Of a DNA stretch of 64,000 nt, positions 32,208 through 44,330 are shown in pieces (within the stretch, counting starts at the first letter, position 1; every line of letters begins with the position of its first letter). The notes beneath the pieces were generated by a model that saw only the letters and a program-made list of their open reading frames with translations, made no database searches and was not told the origin of the DNA. A program made the position numbers and the translations under genes. The DNA lies in assembly GCA_021396245.1 (NCBI GenBank), contig WNYE01000111.1, positions 1 through 64,000 on the forward strand. The letters are read 5' to 3'. Origin of the DNA: Sporothrix humicola (taxonomy: Eukaryota; Ascomycota; Sordariomycetes; Ophiostomatales; Ophiostomataceae).

Positions 32208-35200
32208 ATGCATCTAATCAAGCCATCATGGCTGAGCCATAGCGGTAGGTTACGTTGGCGTAGCTTCCGACATGATTCTCCGTCTAACTACTAACCTTTC
32301 AGGCGAACAAAAGGATTTCGAGGTCTACAGCTGTCACGTCTCGCCCGATGGCAAGCGCCTCGCCACGGCCGGCGGCGACGGCCACGTCCGCGTCTGGTCG
32401 ACCGAAGCCATCTACAACTCCAACACTCCCTCCTACACCAAGCCCCGACAGCTCTGCCACATGAGCCACCACCTGGGCACCATCCACTCGGTCCGCTTCT
32501 CGCCCAACGGCCGCTACCTCGCCTCAGGCGCCGACGACAAGATTATCTGCATTTACCGTCTCGAAGCCACAGCGCCATCGCACACGTCGTCGTTTGGCAC
32601 CAACGAACCGCCGCCCGTCGAGAATTGGAAGACATACAAGCGCCTGATTGGCCACGAGAACGATGTGCAGGACCTGGCGTGGTCGTGCGACTCGTCGATC
32701 CTCGTGTCGGTCGGCCTCGACTCCAAAGTTGTGGTGTGGTCGGGCCACACGTTTGAAAAGCTCAAAACCCTCTCAGTCCACCAGAGCCATGTCAAGGGCG
32801 TCACGTTTGACCCGGCGAACAAGTTCTTCGCGACGGCCAGCGACGACCGCACCATCAAGATCTTCAAGTTCACGTCGCCGCCGCCCAACGCCACCCAGCA
32901 CGATCTGCTCAATAACTTTGTGCTCGAGACGACCATTAGCGCGCCCTTTAAAAGCTCGCCCCTCACCACGTACTTTCGGCGCTGCTCGTGGTCGCCTGAC
33001 GGTAACCATATCGCGGCACCCAATGCCGTCAACGGCCCCGTGAGCTCGGTGGCCATTATCGAGCGCACGCGCTGGGACAGCGAGATCAACCTGATTGGCC
33101 ACGAGGGCCCTACGGAAGTGTGCATGTTCTCGCCGCGACTCTTTTACACCAAGAAGCCGGCCGCGAATGGCGAGGCGAACGGACTGAGTAACGGACACGG
33201 CAGCTCGTCCCGCGAAGGCGAGAGTTTGGTGACAGTGATTGCTTCGGCTGGACAGGACAAGACGTTGAGCATCTGGAACACCAACACATCGCGGCCGCTG
33301 GTCATCTTGCAGGATATCGCCTCCAAGTCGATTTCGGATCTCGCCTGGACGCCCGACGGCCAGACGGTGTTTGCCTCGAGTCTGGACGGCAGCGTCGTGG
33401 TGGCCAAGTTTGAAGAGGGCGAGCTCGGCTGGGTGGCTCAACCGGAAGAGATCGACAAGGCGCTGCAAAAGTTTGGCGCCTCGCGCAAGGGCATGGGCAT
33501 TGCCGAGGACGTCGACGGCCTGCATCTCGAGAATCACAGCAAGGCGGGCGAGCTGCGCGGCGCCGAGTCACGCATGGGCGCGCTGATGGGCGATGCTAGC
33601 GGTTCCAGCACACCCCAACCTGGCGCGGTCACCACTAATGGAGCATCCAAGGGAAAGGGTGCCGGTGAAACTAACGGTGACGCCGCAAAGGACGGCAAGG
33701 ACAAAGAGGCCAGCGGGGCCGACAAAGATAAAGAGAAAGACAAGGAAGAGGCAGCACCAGCAGCAGCAACGCCCCAAACAGCAGAAGAAGAGACGGCCGA
33801 GAAGCGCGCGGAGCGAATACAAACACTCAAGTCGCGCGTCACCATCACCAAGGACGGCAAGAAGCGTGTGGCCCCCCTGCTTGTCTCGTCATCCGGCACG
33901 GGCCAGTCTTCTCTTCCACAGTCGCAACTCGTCGGCACAACAAGCACAGCTAAGGCCAGCCAGGCCGACACACCACAAACGATCCTGGATCTGTCGAGGC
34001 CTTTTGAAGGCTTACCAAGTGGCGGCATCGCGTCTATGCTTCTTGGCAACAAGCGGAAAGCGGCTGTTGTGATCGAGGGAGAAGAGGATGCAGCAGACCC
34101 GGCAGCAAAACGCCCTGCATCAGGGCCCACGCCCATTCTCATCAACGGCATCGAAGGCACCGAGCCAGCCACGTTACAAGCAGCGCCTCGCGGCCTTGTG
34201 CCAACGCCCGAGTTCATCCGTCCCGCCGTCATCAGCCCTGCCCTTTCCCTCTCACAAGTCCGCCTTGGCATCCCCAAAGTGCGTACACACATTCTCCGGC
34301 CTCTGGAAAAGGGCGTCCTACAAGGAGAGAGCACGCTCGACGAGGCGTCACGTATTGGGGAGAACCTCGTGTTTGAGGCCCGCAACCCCGATCAGTACCG
34401 CGACCCGTCCCACATAACAGTCACAAAGCGTGGCGCCCTGGTCTGGCAGGACTTTTTACCAAAGGCCGTGATCCTTGTCACAGGCAACAAGCACTTTTGG
34501 GCCGCTGCCTGTGAAGACGGCACCATCTACATCTGGACACCTGCTGGCCGCCGTCTCGTCAATGCCATGATCCTCGAATCCCAGCCGGTCATTCTCGATT
34601 GTCGCGAGCACTGGCTGTTGTGCATCACGGCCATCGGCCAGGCATATGTCTGGAACGTCCAGACCATGCAGTCGCCGCACCCGCCCGTGTCGCTCGCACC
34701 GATCCTCGATATCGCCATCCACTCGCTGCACCAGCACTCGGCCACCGCGGGCCCCAGCGTCACCTCGGCCCACCTCAACTCCAACGGCCACATTGTCGTG
34801 ACCCTCTCCAACGGTGACGGCTACTACTACGCGCCCAACCTGTATACGTGGCAGCGTCTCTCCGAGTCCTGGTGGGCCGTCGGCAGCCAGTACTGGAACA
34901 GCAACGACAGCAGTGTTAGCGCACTGCAGACAACCGCCGTTGGGCCTGTGACGGCCGCTGAAGCCACTAACGGCGCGCCGGCCATCACCGACGCATCGAC
35001 CTCTAGCGACACCCCCTCCGTCTCCTCCGGCATCATCCCGTACCTCGAGCGCCACACGACCAACGAGTTCCTCCTCAAAGGCCGCGCCTACACGCTGCAG
35101 CGCCTCATCAAGACGCTGCTGGCGCGCGACGGCTTCGAAGGGTTCGAGGCCAGCGTCAGCATTGCCCACCTCGAGAACCGCATCGCCGGCGCGCTGCAGC

Positions 35201-35623
35201 TCGGCGCCCGCGACGAGTTCCGCCTGTACCTGTTCATGTACGCGAAGCGGCTGGGCACCGAGGGCCTGCGCGGCAAGGTCGAGGAGCTGCTCAACAGTCT
35301 GCTGGGCGGTGTCCTGCAAGAGCCGACGGCGAAGGGGAAGGACAAAGACACAAAAGAAAAAGACATCAAAGACCAGCCGTTTGGCTGGGCGAGCCGGACG
35401 GGCGACATTTGCGGCTGGGATCGGAAAGAGCTCCTAAAGGGAGTTGTCATGATTCTCGGTAAGCTCAAGTCCTGCACCATTCTTTTTTATGTACTCCTCT
35501 AACAAACTAGGCAAATTCCGCGAACTGCAACGCTTGACGGTGCAGTATGCCCGTGTGCTCGAGCTGACCGAGGACGACGACGACGATGTCGACAATGGCG
35601 AGAGCATGGTCGTTGAGGCGTAA
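32208..35623 (+). CDS. hir1: Histone transcription regulator Hir1 (HIRA orthologue)
   Basis: Exons 32208-32244, 32303-35458 and 35511-35623 (introns 58 and 52 nt); 1,101 residues. The tiny first exon encodes MHLIKPSWLSHS, the conserved Hir1 N-terminus, and joins GEQKDFEVYSCHVSPDG in frame, which fixes the start. A seven-bladed WD40 propeller covers about 12-400 (VRVWSTEA, LGTIHSVRFSPNGRYLASG, VVWSGHTFEKL, DKTLSIWNTN). A long charged, low-complexity linker follows (about 430-580), then the Hira domain (about 760-990). The C-terminus is acidic (EDDDDDVDNGE). Hir1 is a WD subunit of the HIR histone chaperone complex, which deposits H3-H4 outside S phase and represses histone genes; nuclear. Confidence 0.96.
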
Positions 35624-36429
35624 TCGTCGACCTGTGCATTTGTTTTGATAGCTGGATGTTGTCTTGGGTTGTTTTCTTCTTTCATTATTACCTTTCTTAC
35701 TCTTTAGTTTGGCGTCTTGGGTGGTGGGTGAGGTCTTTCGTGGTTTTGCTTTTCTTTCAGTCTTGTTCTAATATTGTCTTTTACCTGGATGTGGTCATTG
35801 GTTTTCTTTTTCTGTTCAAAAAACATATGTTGTTTTCTGTTTTGCTCCTTTGTATCGGGGGCGCACTGTTTATATATTTATTGTACATCAGCATGCAATT
35901 AATCAATCAGCATACCTTGCTTCGAGTTAAACTAAACCAGGTGTGCAGCCTTGTCATGTTTTTCGCAGTAACAGAGTGCGAGGATCTGCGCCGCCTTCCC
36001 ACTTGGGCAACATGACCTGCGCGATGCTTGTTGGTTGTTGGACATTGGTTGCATCGCTGCCGCTATTACGGAATACACAAGGAACATTTACCCCTCAGAC
36101 ATGTCAGCCACACAGTTACGTCCCACGTGTGTCAGTGTCAGGCAGCAGGTAGTTCTTTCTCCAAAATGTAAACGAGCCTCTTTCCAATTTCATCCACCTT
36201 GAAATGCCATCAGATTTTGTTCACGATTGCGGAAAGAACGATTGATGCTCATCAATCTTCACCGTGTGGAAGGAGCATTCACATCATCCATCAAAATAGG
36301 CAACATCGCTCCTTCTGTCCTCAGAGTTGCGCAAGCAACGAGGCCTTCCTAATACATTTTTCCCAGGGGAACTCTCAAAAAGCATCACCTCATTAACTTT
36401 AACAATTCCATTTCATTCCCGTATCGAAT
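35624..36429. other. Intergenic, no gene seen
   Basis: 3' flank of hir1 (T-rich) and promoter of the beta-galactosidase gene. Confidence 0.6.
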
Positions 36430-39400
36430 ATGGCCAACCCGGCGCCCGGCGACGCCATCCATGTCGACATCCAAGTCGACGGGGCGACCATTGACTCGGC
36501 CGAGTCCAAAGAGGTGGACGTTCAACCCGTTCCCACAACAGCGGCAATCACGCCGGGCCATCATCGTTTCCCAGCTTCGGTTCCCGACTGGGACAATCTC
36601 AAGATTTTGCATCGCAACACGTTGCCGCCGCGGGCACATTTCTTCCAGTACAGCAACGAAGCCGACGCTGTCAGCCATGACGTCACTCGGGCCCGCAGCA
36701 TAAAGTTGACCGGCTTCGACGCGGGCACCGAGTGGAAGCTCAATGTTTCGCCGTCGCCGCTGTCTGGTCCAGCCAACTTTTACAAGCCCGGTTTCAAGCC
36801 CGAGGCCAACCAAAACTGGAAGACCGTGCCGGTTCCGGGGATGTGGCAGCTCCAAGGTTTCGGGAAAGGTCCACAGTACACAAATGTCGTGTTTCCCTGG
36901 CCGGTCGATCCACCGCATGTTCCTCTCTACGAGAATGAATGCGGCCGGTACTTGACGACATTCAGAGTGCCATCCAAGATGGGCAGTGACAGCCAGAGCT
37001 CGTTTGTTGTGTCTACGCCCGGCTCGCAACTTCGCCTCCGCTTCGAAGGCGTCGACTCGGCGTTTTCGGTGTGGGTCAACGGCCACTATGTCGGCTACTC
37101 GCAGGGCGCCCGCAACCCGAGCGAGTTTGACGTGACGGACGTCGTCCGCATCGAAGGCGAGGGCATCGACGCGTCCGACTCGGTCAATACGCTAGCCGTC
37201 GAGGTGTACCAGCGCTGTGACGGTTCGTACATTGAAGACCAGGACCAGTGGTGGTTGAGTGGCATCTTTCGGGATGTGTATTTGCACGCGTTCCCACCGG
37301 TGTCCTTTGAAGACTTTCACGTCAAGACTCTGCTGGATGACAACTATGAAGATGCAGAGCTTGTTGTCGATGCCCGTTGCCGGGATGGTCGAGTTGCCGG
37401 CGAGAACAATGTAGGCCACGGACAATCGTCAACTGTCTGGCTCAAACTAATTGATGCCGACGGCCAGACAGTAGCCGACACTGAAACGTCCGTGTTCCGG
37501 TTCTCGTTCGACAAGGACGCACGGTACTGGCCTACACACTTTTCGGTACCCATCAAGAACCCGCACAAGTGGACGGCCGAGACACCGTACCTGTACACAC
37601 TCGTTCTCTCCATATGTGAGGAAGGCGAGTCTGTCTTCGTTAGCCAAAAGGTCGGTTTCCGTCGCACCGAACTCATTGACGGCGTGTTTTGTGTCAACGG
37701 CAAGCCCATCAAAATTCGTGGCGTCAACCGTCACGAGCACCACCCCGACACGGGCCGGACTGTTCCCTACAAGTGGCTCTACAACGACCTCATGCTCATG
37801 AAGCTGCACAATATCAACGCCATCCGCACATCCCACTACATCAACGACACCCGTCTCTACGAGCTCGCCAATGAGCTCGGATTCTGGGTCCTAGACGAGG
37901 CTGATCTCGAGTGCCACGGGTTCGGCGAACAGGGCGACTCGGCCAAGCCAAACAGCTGGACCTCGGACAACCCGGACTGGGCAGCTGCCTATGTTGACCG
38001 CGCTTGGCAAATGGTCGCCCGCGACAAGAACCAGCCGTGCATCATCATGTGGTCCCTGGGCAACGAGTCGTTCTATGGGTGCAACCACCAGACCATGTAC
38101 GATTTCATCAAGCGGATCGACGACACTCGGTTGATTCACTACGAGCCCGACCAAGACGCCGAGACGGTCGATATCTTGAGCCGCATGTACGCGTCGCCGT
38201 CGTTTATTTACGACAAGGCCAAGGAAAAGACGTGGGAGAAGCCGCTCGTTCTCTGCGAATATGCACACGCCATGGGTAATGGACCTGGTGCACTGAAAAA
38301 ATATGTCGAGTTGTTCTACCGGTACCCTCGGCTCATGGGCGGTTTTGTGTGGGAGTGGGCCAACCACGGCCTCCGGACAAAGACGCGGTACAACCAATCG
38401 TATATGGGATATGGAGGAGACTTTGGCGACGAGCCCAACGATGGCCACTTTGTCATGGACGGCCTGTGTTTCTCGAATCACACACCAACGCCTGGCTTGG
38501 TTGAGTACAAGAAGGCCATTGAGCCAGTTCAGGTGCTGACAAAGGTGCTCCTCGGGGACGAGATTGAGATTATCAACCGCTACGACTTTTTGACTCTCGA
38601 CCACCTCAAGTGCACATGGCACATAGCCTATGATGGGTCCGTCACGGAAGACAAGGAGATTGAGCTTCCACAAGGTGCCAAGCCTCACAGGAAAGCAAAG
38701 CTTTTCTTTGGCGGCCTTGAACATCCGTCTGAATGTGTGGCTTTCTTGACACTGTCCTTCACTCTACGGGAAGCAACATCTTGGGCACCCAAGGGCCACG
38801 AAGTCGCTTTTGGACAGATCCAGATGGGGCAAAGACCTGGACTCGATACTCTGCGAACATGGACTCTACCCAAAGCTCTTGAAGGGCGCCCTCTGGCCGA
38901 GCTCAAGTCACCCTCGGAGCTCGCCATCACGAGTGTCAACAACGACCGCTGGCTCTTTGACCTGGCCAAGGGCACCATCACCTCGTGGACGCGCGGCATC
39001 TCGGCCTCCAACTTGATCACCGAACCACTGACATTAGAGCTTTACCGGGCCCTGACAGACAATGACGCTGGCGGCGAGTTTGGCCCGCTGTGGAAGAAGC
39101 ACCGAGTCCACCAGGCCCGCAACCATATTCTGAGGTCGTCCTGGACTGTGCTAGACGGCAGTGAAGACGACGGCGACTTCCGCGGTATGGCCGAAGTGAC
39201 GGTCGTCTCGCGCATCGCCGCGCCCGTCTTCAACTGGTCTTTTGATACGACGACCACCTACCTGTTTTCCGGCAAAGACGTATCCATTCGCGTGCATGCC
39301 GAGCCGCGGGGCGCCAATATGCCAGACACAATACCGCGGTTCGGTGTTCGAATCGGTCTTGCCGGTGTCGACTCTGTCAAATGGTTCGGCCGCGGCCCCG

Positions 39401-39819
39401 GCGAGAGCTACCGCGACAAGAAGCTGAGCCAGCGGTTCGGCAACTGGACGCTGCCGGTGGACGACCTGTTTGTGGACTACGAGTTCCCGCAGGACAATGG
39501 CAACCGCACGGATGTGAGCTGGGTCGAGTTTTGGCGGAAGCCGACGGGCCGCGGTGGTGTTCTTGGAAGTAGTGACCGGATCATGCGTGCCCGGTTCGAG
39601 GACATTCAGAACGCGAGCTTCCAGGCTCTGGCGTACACAGCAGAAGATCTCGACAAAGCAGCCCATCCGTACGAGCTGAAGCCCCTCAAGAGAAAAGACA
39701 CGATTGTACATCTCGACTGGGCACACCATGGTCTGGGCACAGGGAGTTGTGGACCGTCTACATTGCCGCACCACGTTCTTCATAAGAAGACGTTTGATGT
39801 GGAGATATTGCTGGACTGA
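36430..39819 (+). CDS. Beta-galactosidase, glycoside hydrolase family 2 (LacZ/Lac4 type)
   Basis: Single uninterrupted exon, 1,129 residues, ATG at 36430. After about 40 variable residues comes the GH2 jelly-roll sugar-binding domain (PGMWQLQGFGKGPQYTN, ECGRYLTTF), the immunoglobulin-like domain, then the TIM barrel opened by KIRGVNRHEHHPDTGR. Glu546 in WSLGNES is the acid/base and Glu610 in LCEYAHAMGNG the nucleophile. The C-terminal half is the large beta-sandwich (Bgal_small_N type) found in LacZ (FGRGPGESYRDKK). No signal peptide, so it is an intracellular enzyme hydrolysing beta-galactosides such as lactose after import. Length fits the LacZ family. Regulation unknown; it is convergent with the P450 gene, with 176 nt between the stops. 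Confidence 0.95.
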   Translation: MANPAPGDAIHVDIQVDGATIDSAESKEVDVQPVPTTAAITPGHHRFPASVPDWDNLKILHRNTLPPRAHFFQYSNEADAVSHDVTRARSIKLTGFDAGTEWKLNVSPSPLSGPANFYKPGFKPEANQNWKTVPVPGMWQLQGFGKGPQYTNVVFPWPVDPPHVPLYENECGRYLTTFRVPSKMGSDSQSSFVVSTPGSQLRLRFEGVDSAFSVWVNGHYVGYSQGARNPSEFDVTDVVRIEGEGIDASDSVNTLAVEVYQRCDGSYIEDQDQWWLSGIFRDVYLHAFPPVSFEDFHVKTLLDDNYEDAELVVDARCRDGRVAGENNVGHGQSSTVWLKLIDADGQTVADTETSVFRFSFDKDARYWPTHFSVPIKNPHKWTAETPYLYTLVLSICEEGESVFVSQKVGFRRTELIDGVFCVNGKPIKIRGVNRHEHHPDTGRTVPYKWLYNDLMLMKLHNINAIRTSHYINDTRLYELANELGFWVLDEADLECHGFGEQGDSAKPNSWTSDNPDWAAAYVDRAWQMVARDKNQPCIIMWSLGNESFYGCNHQTMYDFIKRIDDTRLIHYEPDQDAETVDILSRMYASPSFIYDKAKEKTWEKPLVLCEYAHAMGNGPGALKKYVELFYRYPRLMGGFVWEWANHGLRTKTRYNQSYMGYGGDFGDEPNDGHFVMDGLCFSNHTPTPGLVEYKKAIEPVQVLTKVLLGDEIEIINRYDFLTLDHLKCTWHIAYDGSVTEDKEIELPQGAKPHRKAKLFFGGLEHPSECVAFLTLSFTLREATSWAPKGHEVAFGQIQMGQRPGLDTLRTWTLPKALEGRPLAELKSPSELAITSVNNDRWLFDLAKGTITSWTRGISASNLITEPLTLELYRALTDNDAGGEFGPLWKKHRVHQARNHILRSSWTVLDGSEDDGDFRGMAEVTVVSRIAAPVFNWSFDTTTTYLFSGKDVSIRVHAEPRGANMPDTIPRFGVRIGLAGVDSVKWFGRGPGESYRDKKLSQRFGNWTLPVDDLFVDYEFPQDNGNRTDVSWVEFWRKPTGRGGVLGSSDRIMRARFEDIQNASFQALAYTAEDLDKAAHPYELKPLKRKDTIVHLDWAHHGLGTGSCGPSTLPHHVLHKKTFDVEILLD

Positions 39820-39995
39820 GGGAACGGGAGAGCTATATAAGATTCGCATATTTTTGGGTATTATGACATATAAACAAGATTTAACGCGGAATAAATTGCA
39901 TTCTGTCATTTGTACGGCCGTCATCTCATCTAAAGTAGACTGGGTATCTTGTGTTGATCTTGCGGCCGTTATTTTTCACTCCTTCGCTCTCTTTC

Positions 39996-42094
39996 TTATG
40001 CTTGCCTCCTCCTCACCTCCACCTTGACGTCCAGTGGCGGAATGATGGTCTGGCCAATCCACAGGTTCTTGGGCCGCGTCTCCAGCGGCTTGATGTCGTA
40101 GTTGGTCAGCAGGTGTGCCAGGATCATTTTCAGTTCGTGTGCCACGAAAAATCGGCCGGGACTAGATGGTTAGCAATGGACAATTCACATTAGTGTACAC
40201 GGGGGTGGTGACCTACCAAGCATGTCTTCCGTGGCCAAAGGCCAGGTGCGAGTCGCTCGTGGTGACCATGCCGAGCTTGAGACCGCGCATGGCCTCCGCG
40301 GCGATCTGCTCGGGCGTCTTGCCGTTGCCGTTGAGCTGGGCATCGATCTCGGCGGCTTCGTTTGCTGTGGCAGCGGCCGCCTCATAAGCTTCCCGCTGGC
40401 GCGCGTAGCGGAAGGCGTCGTACTGGTCCGGGTTGGCATACAGGTCTGGGTCGTGGTGCGTGCCGGCCAGGTCGAGCATCAGCAGCCCACCGTAGGGCAC
40501 GTGCCAACCCTCGGCCGCATTCGTGATGCCCCCCGGCGCAATCACTTTGCGCTTGACGAGCGACGTGGCAAAGTTGCTGACGCGCATGCTCTCGCGGATG
40601 GCGCTGTCGGTCCTCCACAGACGGGCCAGTGACGGCTTTGTCCAGTGGCCTTCCGGGGTGGAGGCGCGTGCCTCGCGGACTTCGTCGCGGATGCCCTCGA
40701 TAAACGCCGGGTCGGACGTCAGCAGATCCACCAAGACGAAGAAGCCGGTGAGGACCGTGGTGTGGATGGCGGCAAACTCGATCGGCAGCAGCCGCTTCGA
40801 GATCGCGACGGGGTCGAGCTCGGCGGGGCGGCCCTCGGCCATGGCCATGCGGATGTGCCAGGTAATGTAGTCTTCATTAACCGAAGCTTTGGCGGCCTCG
40901 TCGTCCGAGGTCATGATGCGGACTCTCTCCTTGATGAGGGGCTCCAGGTGGGCGTGCGCCTTGCGCCACAGGCGCTTGTTGGGAATGCTGGCCATTCTTC
41001 CCACCAAGGGGTGCAGCAGTTTGGGAAACATGTTGAGCAGAAAGCTATTCGTCACCACGGTATCGGCAAACTTGACATAGGTTGTCAGCAGCGGCTGGTT
41101 GCGGCAGGAGTCCGGGCCGACGAGCAGCAGGTTGGTAATCTGCGGCACCATGGCCAGCCAGGCGTCCCACAGCTTGAGCGTGTGCCATTCGCCGTCGCCC
41201 GCGGGGTTGGCGAACGCAGCGTCCACTGCCATTGTCACTTCGTCTTCAATGGCCGGCAAGAGTGCTGGCAGGTGTCTGGCCAGATTGCGGTGCACCACGC
41301 GCGTGTGAAAGTCGTCGTCGACAGGCGACTGCTTGTGGTCGTGGTGGTCGCTGTTGGAGCGCGGCGGGATGGGCGGGAGTCCGTGTTTGGCGGCATAGGC
41401 GCGAGCGTGGGCGTGGGCGTCAAAGATGAAATTATGCTCGGTGTATAAGACATCGCCGTGGGCAGCGTGGGCGGACAGGACGTGGTCGGGCAGGTCGAGC
41501 ATCCAGGCGGTCTGGTTGCGGGGGACGACGACTTCCTGAGGACGGGAGGCGGCCGAGGGGACAAGGAAGGCCTTGTTGTTTTTCGAGAACTGCAGTCATT
41601 AGCGAACAGCGAACGAGCGGAGCGAGTGAGCTGCGAGATGCGAGCAGAGGGGCTGCGAGCGGCGAGCGAAGCGAGGAAAGAAAAACGAGCGCAGCGAGGA
41701 CCAAACTTACCTTGTTGTACCCCTCGTCGACCCAGTCGTTGAAGTAAAAGATGTAGCCGAACCAGTTGCGGAGCGTGGCAATGACGGAGTCGCCGTAGCC
41801 GACGCGGGGGAGGGAGCGCGGGTAGCTAGGCTTGAGGGCGCAGTCTGCGAGGAATGCGGCGACCAGAAAGGCTGAGACGGCGGCGACGATGCGGGCAAAC
41901 GTCAGACGGCCGGCGAGCGTTGTGAGGGCGTCAGCCAAGTTGGTGAGCGCAAAGGCTAGGAGGCAGGACGCGGTGCCGGCCAGGCCGGCCAGACCGGATG
42001 GTGGTTGGCCGTCTGCTGATGTTGAGGCAAAGCACGAGGCCATGTTGGGAGCGGCGGCAGCCAGCAGATGTTGGCCTGATGAATTGGTGGCCAT
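39996..42094 (-). CDS. Cytochrome P450 monooxygenase
   Basis: Exons 42094-41711, 41589-40217 and 40161-39996; introns of 121 and 55 nt; 640 residues. The N-terminus has hydrophobic stretches at about 35-55 and 65-85, consistent with ER anchoring. The start of the catalytic fold is YNK joined to FSKNNKAFLVP across intron 1. The I-helix region is EFAAIHTTVLTGF, in which the usual acid-Thr pair is replaced by His-Thr, a variant seen in some fungal CYPs. ExxR is ESMR in DSAIRESMRVSNF. The heme-binding loop FGHGRHACPGRFF is created by the second splice junction. About 40 extra residues (NEAAEIDAQLNGNG region) precede the heme loop. The family number and substrate cannot be assigned. Intron 1 carries the repeated TCGCTTCGCTCG motif discussed in the findings. 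Confidence 0.93.
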
Positions 42095-44330
42095 TGTGGG
42101 AGGAGGTGAGTGTGATGATGAGAAAAGGAGAAAGGAAGAGAGAGAAAGAGGGAAAAGAAGATGTCAACGGCAAGAGCGACTTCCTATCGTCTTCGACACC
42201 AGGTGCGGGAAAGCGCGATGCTAGTCCGGCCCCGTCTCCTTCCTCGCGCGGTCTAGACTTTCTGACGTTGCGCTTCGTTTTAGCTCTGCCAGTCGTTCGT
42301 CTATCGTCTGTCTATTGTCTGTGTATCGTCTGTCGTTTAGTCGTCTTGTTTTAGCTTCTTCGCCTTTCTGACTTTTGACTCGTGTCCGTCAGCCCTATGG
42401 TTCTGCGCCACGCTGGCGGGCCTGTGTCTATTTGTAGTAAATGTCGTAGTTGCTCCGGTCGTTCAGCGGAGTCGGTGCAATCGGTGCAATCGGTGCAATT
42501 GTTGGCAGAAAACAGTCAAAGAAAAGTTGAAAGTTGAACGCCAAAGTCAATGACGACGATCGTCGAGGCCAGAAGAGGAGAATTCGGATGTGGACTTTGC
42601 CGGGCCAGAAGTAGCGTTGTCTCTGCCAATCTCCCGTCCGGTCGTCAGGCTAAGTCGAAGAGGTCGTGGAAAGGTGATTTCTGTCTCCCTTTTGTCTCTA
42701 TTCTTTGGAATCTTTTTCTTTTCCTTTCCTTGAAATATCTTGGGGGCTCTGTTGGGCTTTTGTCTTTTCTTTTGTCTTTGCCTTGGCAGACTTTTTGCTT
42801 TTTCTTGCAGGTCCCCTAACAGGAACAGCTTACCGTGTTTCAAGGGCTCTTAGAAGTCTCCGAACTCCGGGTCAGCAATCATCAATCACTGCGGGAAGGA
42901 GAGAGAAAAGGGTAAGAAGGTCAAGAGTAAGAAAGAAGGCGGGGAACGATAAGGACGGAGCGTTGGACCGTTGAATCAGAAATAGAAAGACGCTCTGGGC
43001 ACGACTGTTCAGTCTCCGTTTCTGTCTTCAGTCTTCTCCTCTGTCACACAGAAATGTCGTAACGGGTTCGCATTTGGGCTCGCTTTGTCTTTGTTGTTTC
43101 CCGTCTCGTCTGTTCTTTTCTTTTTACTTTTATCTCCTCTACACGGAGGAACAGGAGGCAGGAGAGGAGTGTCTCATGTTTTGAGGGTGTTATGTCCAGG
43201 GGTAGCACTGCAGCAGTGCAGCGCGCTAAAGCTACCCCTGTAGGCTAAAATATGGGGCTGTCGGCACGCTGTTGCACCTCGACAAGAGACGGTGCGCGGC
43301 AGCTAAACGATCCCACGGCAAATCACCAACTGCAGAGTGCGAAATCCAACAGCGGTGATTGGAAGGTGCGACCAGCTTCCTTGGGAGGAGACAAATACAA
43401 GGCGCTTATGTTCACAGTTTGCAATTGAACAAATTGTCATGAAGAGGAAAGACAAGTGATGCTACTAGACATGCATTGAGGGAGAACTACGTCGTAGAAT
43501 CTGAGTAAATTATTGTCAGCTTCTGTCGTAATACATCGCCAAGCAGTAACGTTTAGAGCTCTCTGCACGGACGTCGTCCACGCGAGAAAGTACGGAGTGC
43601 TACGTATCCATCTTGTGCAGAGACGGTAAAGATAGGCACCACCCACCTAAAGACGAACACGCACTGCTCCAAGAAACGGCACACATGAAAACTCGAAACA
43701 AATCGAGCGCAAAACGCAAAACACACGACGCAGACCATCTCCGAGCGTTCCTATTCGTTGAGAGACGCAAAAAGAAAACGACGTTTCAAACGCTTGGGCT
43801 CTTGGATGGATCTTGGATGCGGCCACTTCAGGTGGTTTTGTGCCCCTGGCGTTTCTCTCCATCGCTCTGTATCGCTAGCCCGTTTTTGTGCCGTTTCACC
43901 AACACACAACAGTTCTTGACTTTGACAGGCGATCGTCACGGAGAGAGCCGTTGGTTTATTTTTGGTATTTTTGTTCCTGATTGAAAAGTACTTTCTCGAA
44001 AGCAAAAGGGCATTGAAAGACTAATAAGTTATGCTTGTAGGAGAACTTACACCCAGGTACATTTTATTGCGATTTTTTTGAATTTTTATAAATATTTTAA
44101 CAAAATAATTTTCACAAGTTATGAATTTTGAATTTGAAAAGAAAGTCATTATCGACGGCGGAACAATTTCAAAATTAATGGGATAAAAACAAACAAGACA
44201 GTCTCATTATAAAAATAAAAATGCAATGCAATATCATTTACGCGTAACTCAAACACTAAACAAATGCAATGAATCCTAAATCAAACAAACAAACCATAAT
44301 GTCTAGATATACCCATCGATCGTCCACATT
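42095..44330. other. 2.2-kb intergenic region
   Basis: P450 promoter (repeat of TCGGTGCAA near 42,471-42,499) followed by low-complexity and AT-rich DNA. Open frames have no coding bias. One strong inverted repeat at 43,197. No gene identified. Confidence 0.6.
43197..43240. repeat. Nested inverted repeat (hairpin)
   Basis: A perfect 10-bp arm pair (CAGGGGTAGC at 43,197-43,206 and its complement at 43,231-43,240) encloses a second perfect stem, CACTGC-A-GCAGTG, at 43,206-43,218. It could form a branched hairpin in DNA or RNA, or be the remnant of a small inverted-repeat element. Confidence 0.8.

Noticed and set aside
42547..43000. Short frames between the P450 and LysM genes
   Set aside because: Lys/Arg/Pro or Phe/Leu low-complexity reading on opposite strands; no start context or domain.
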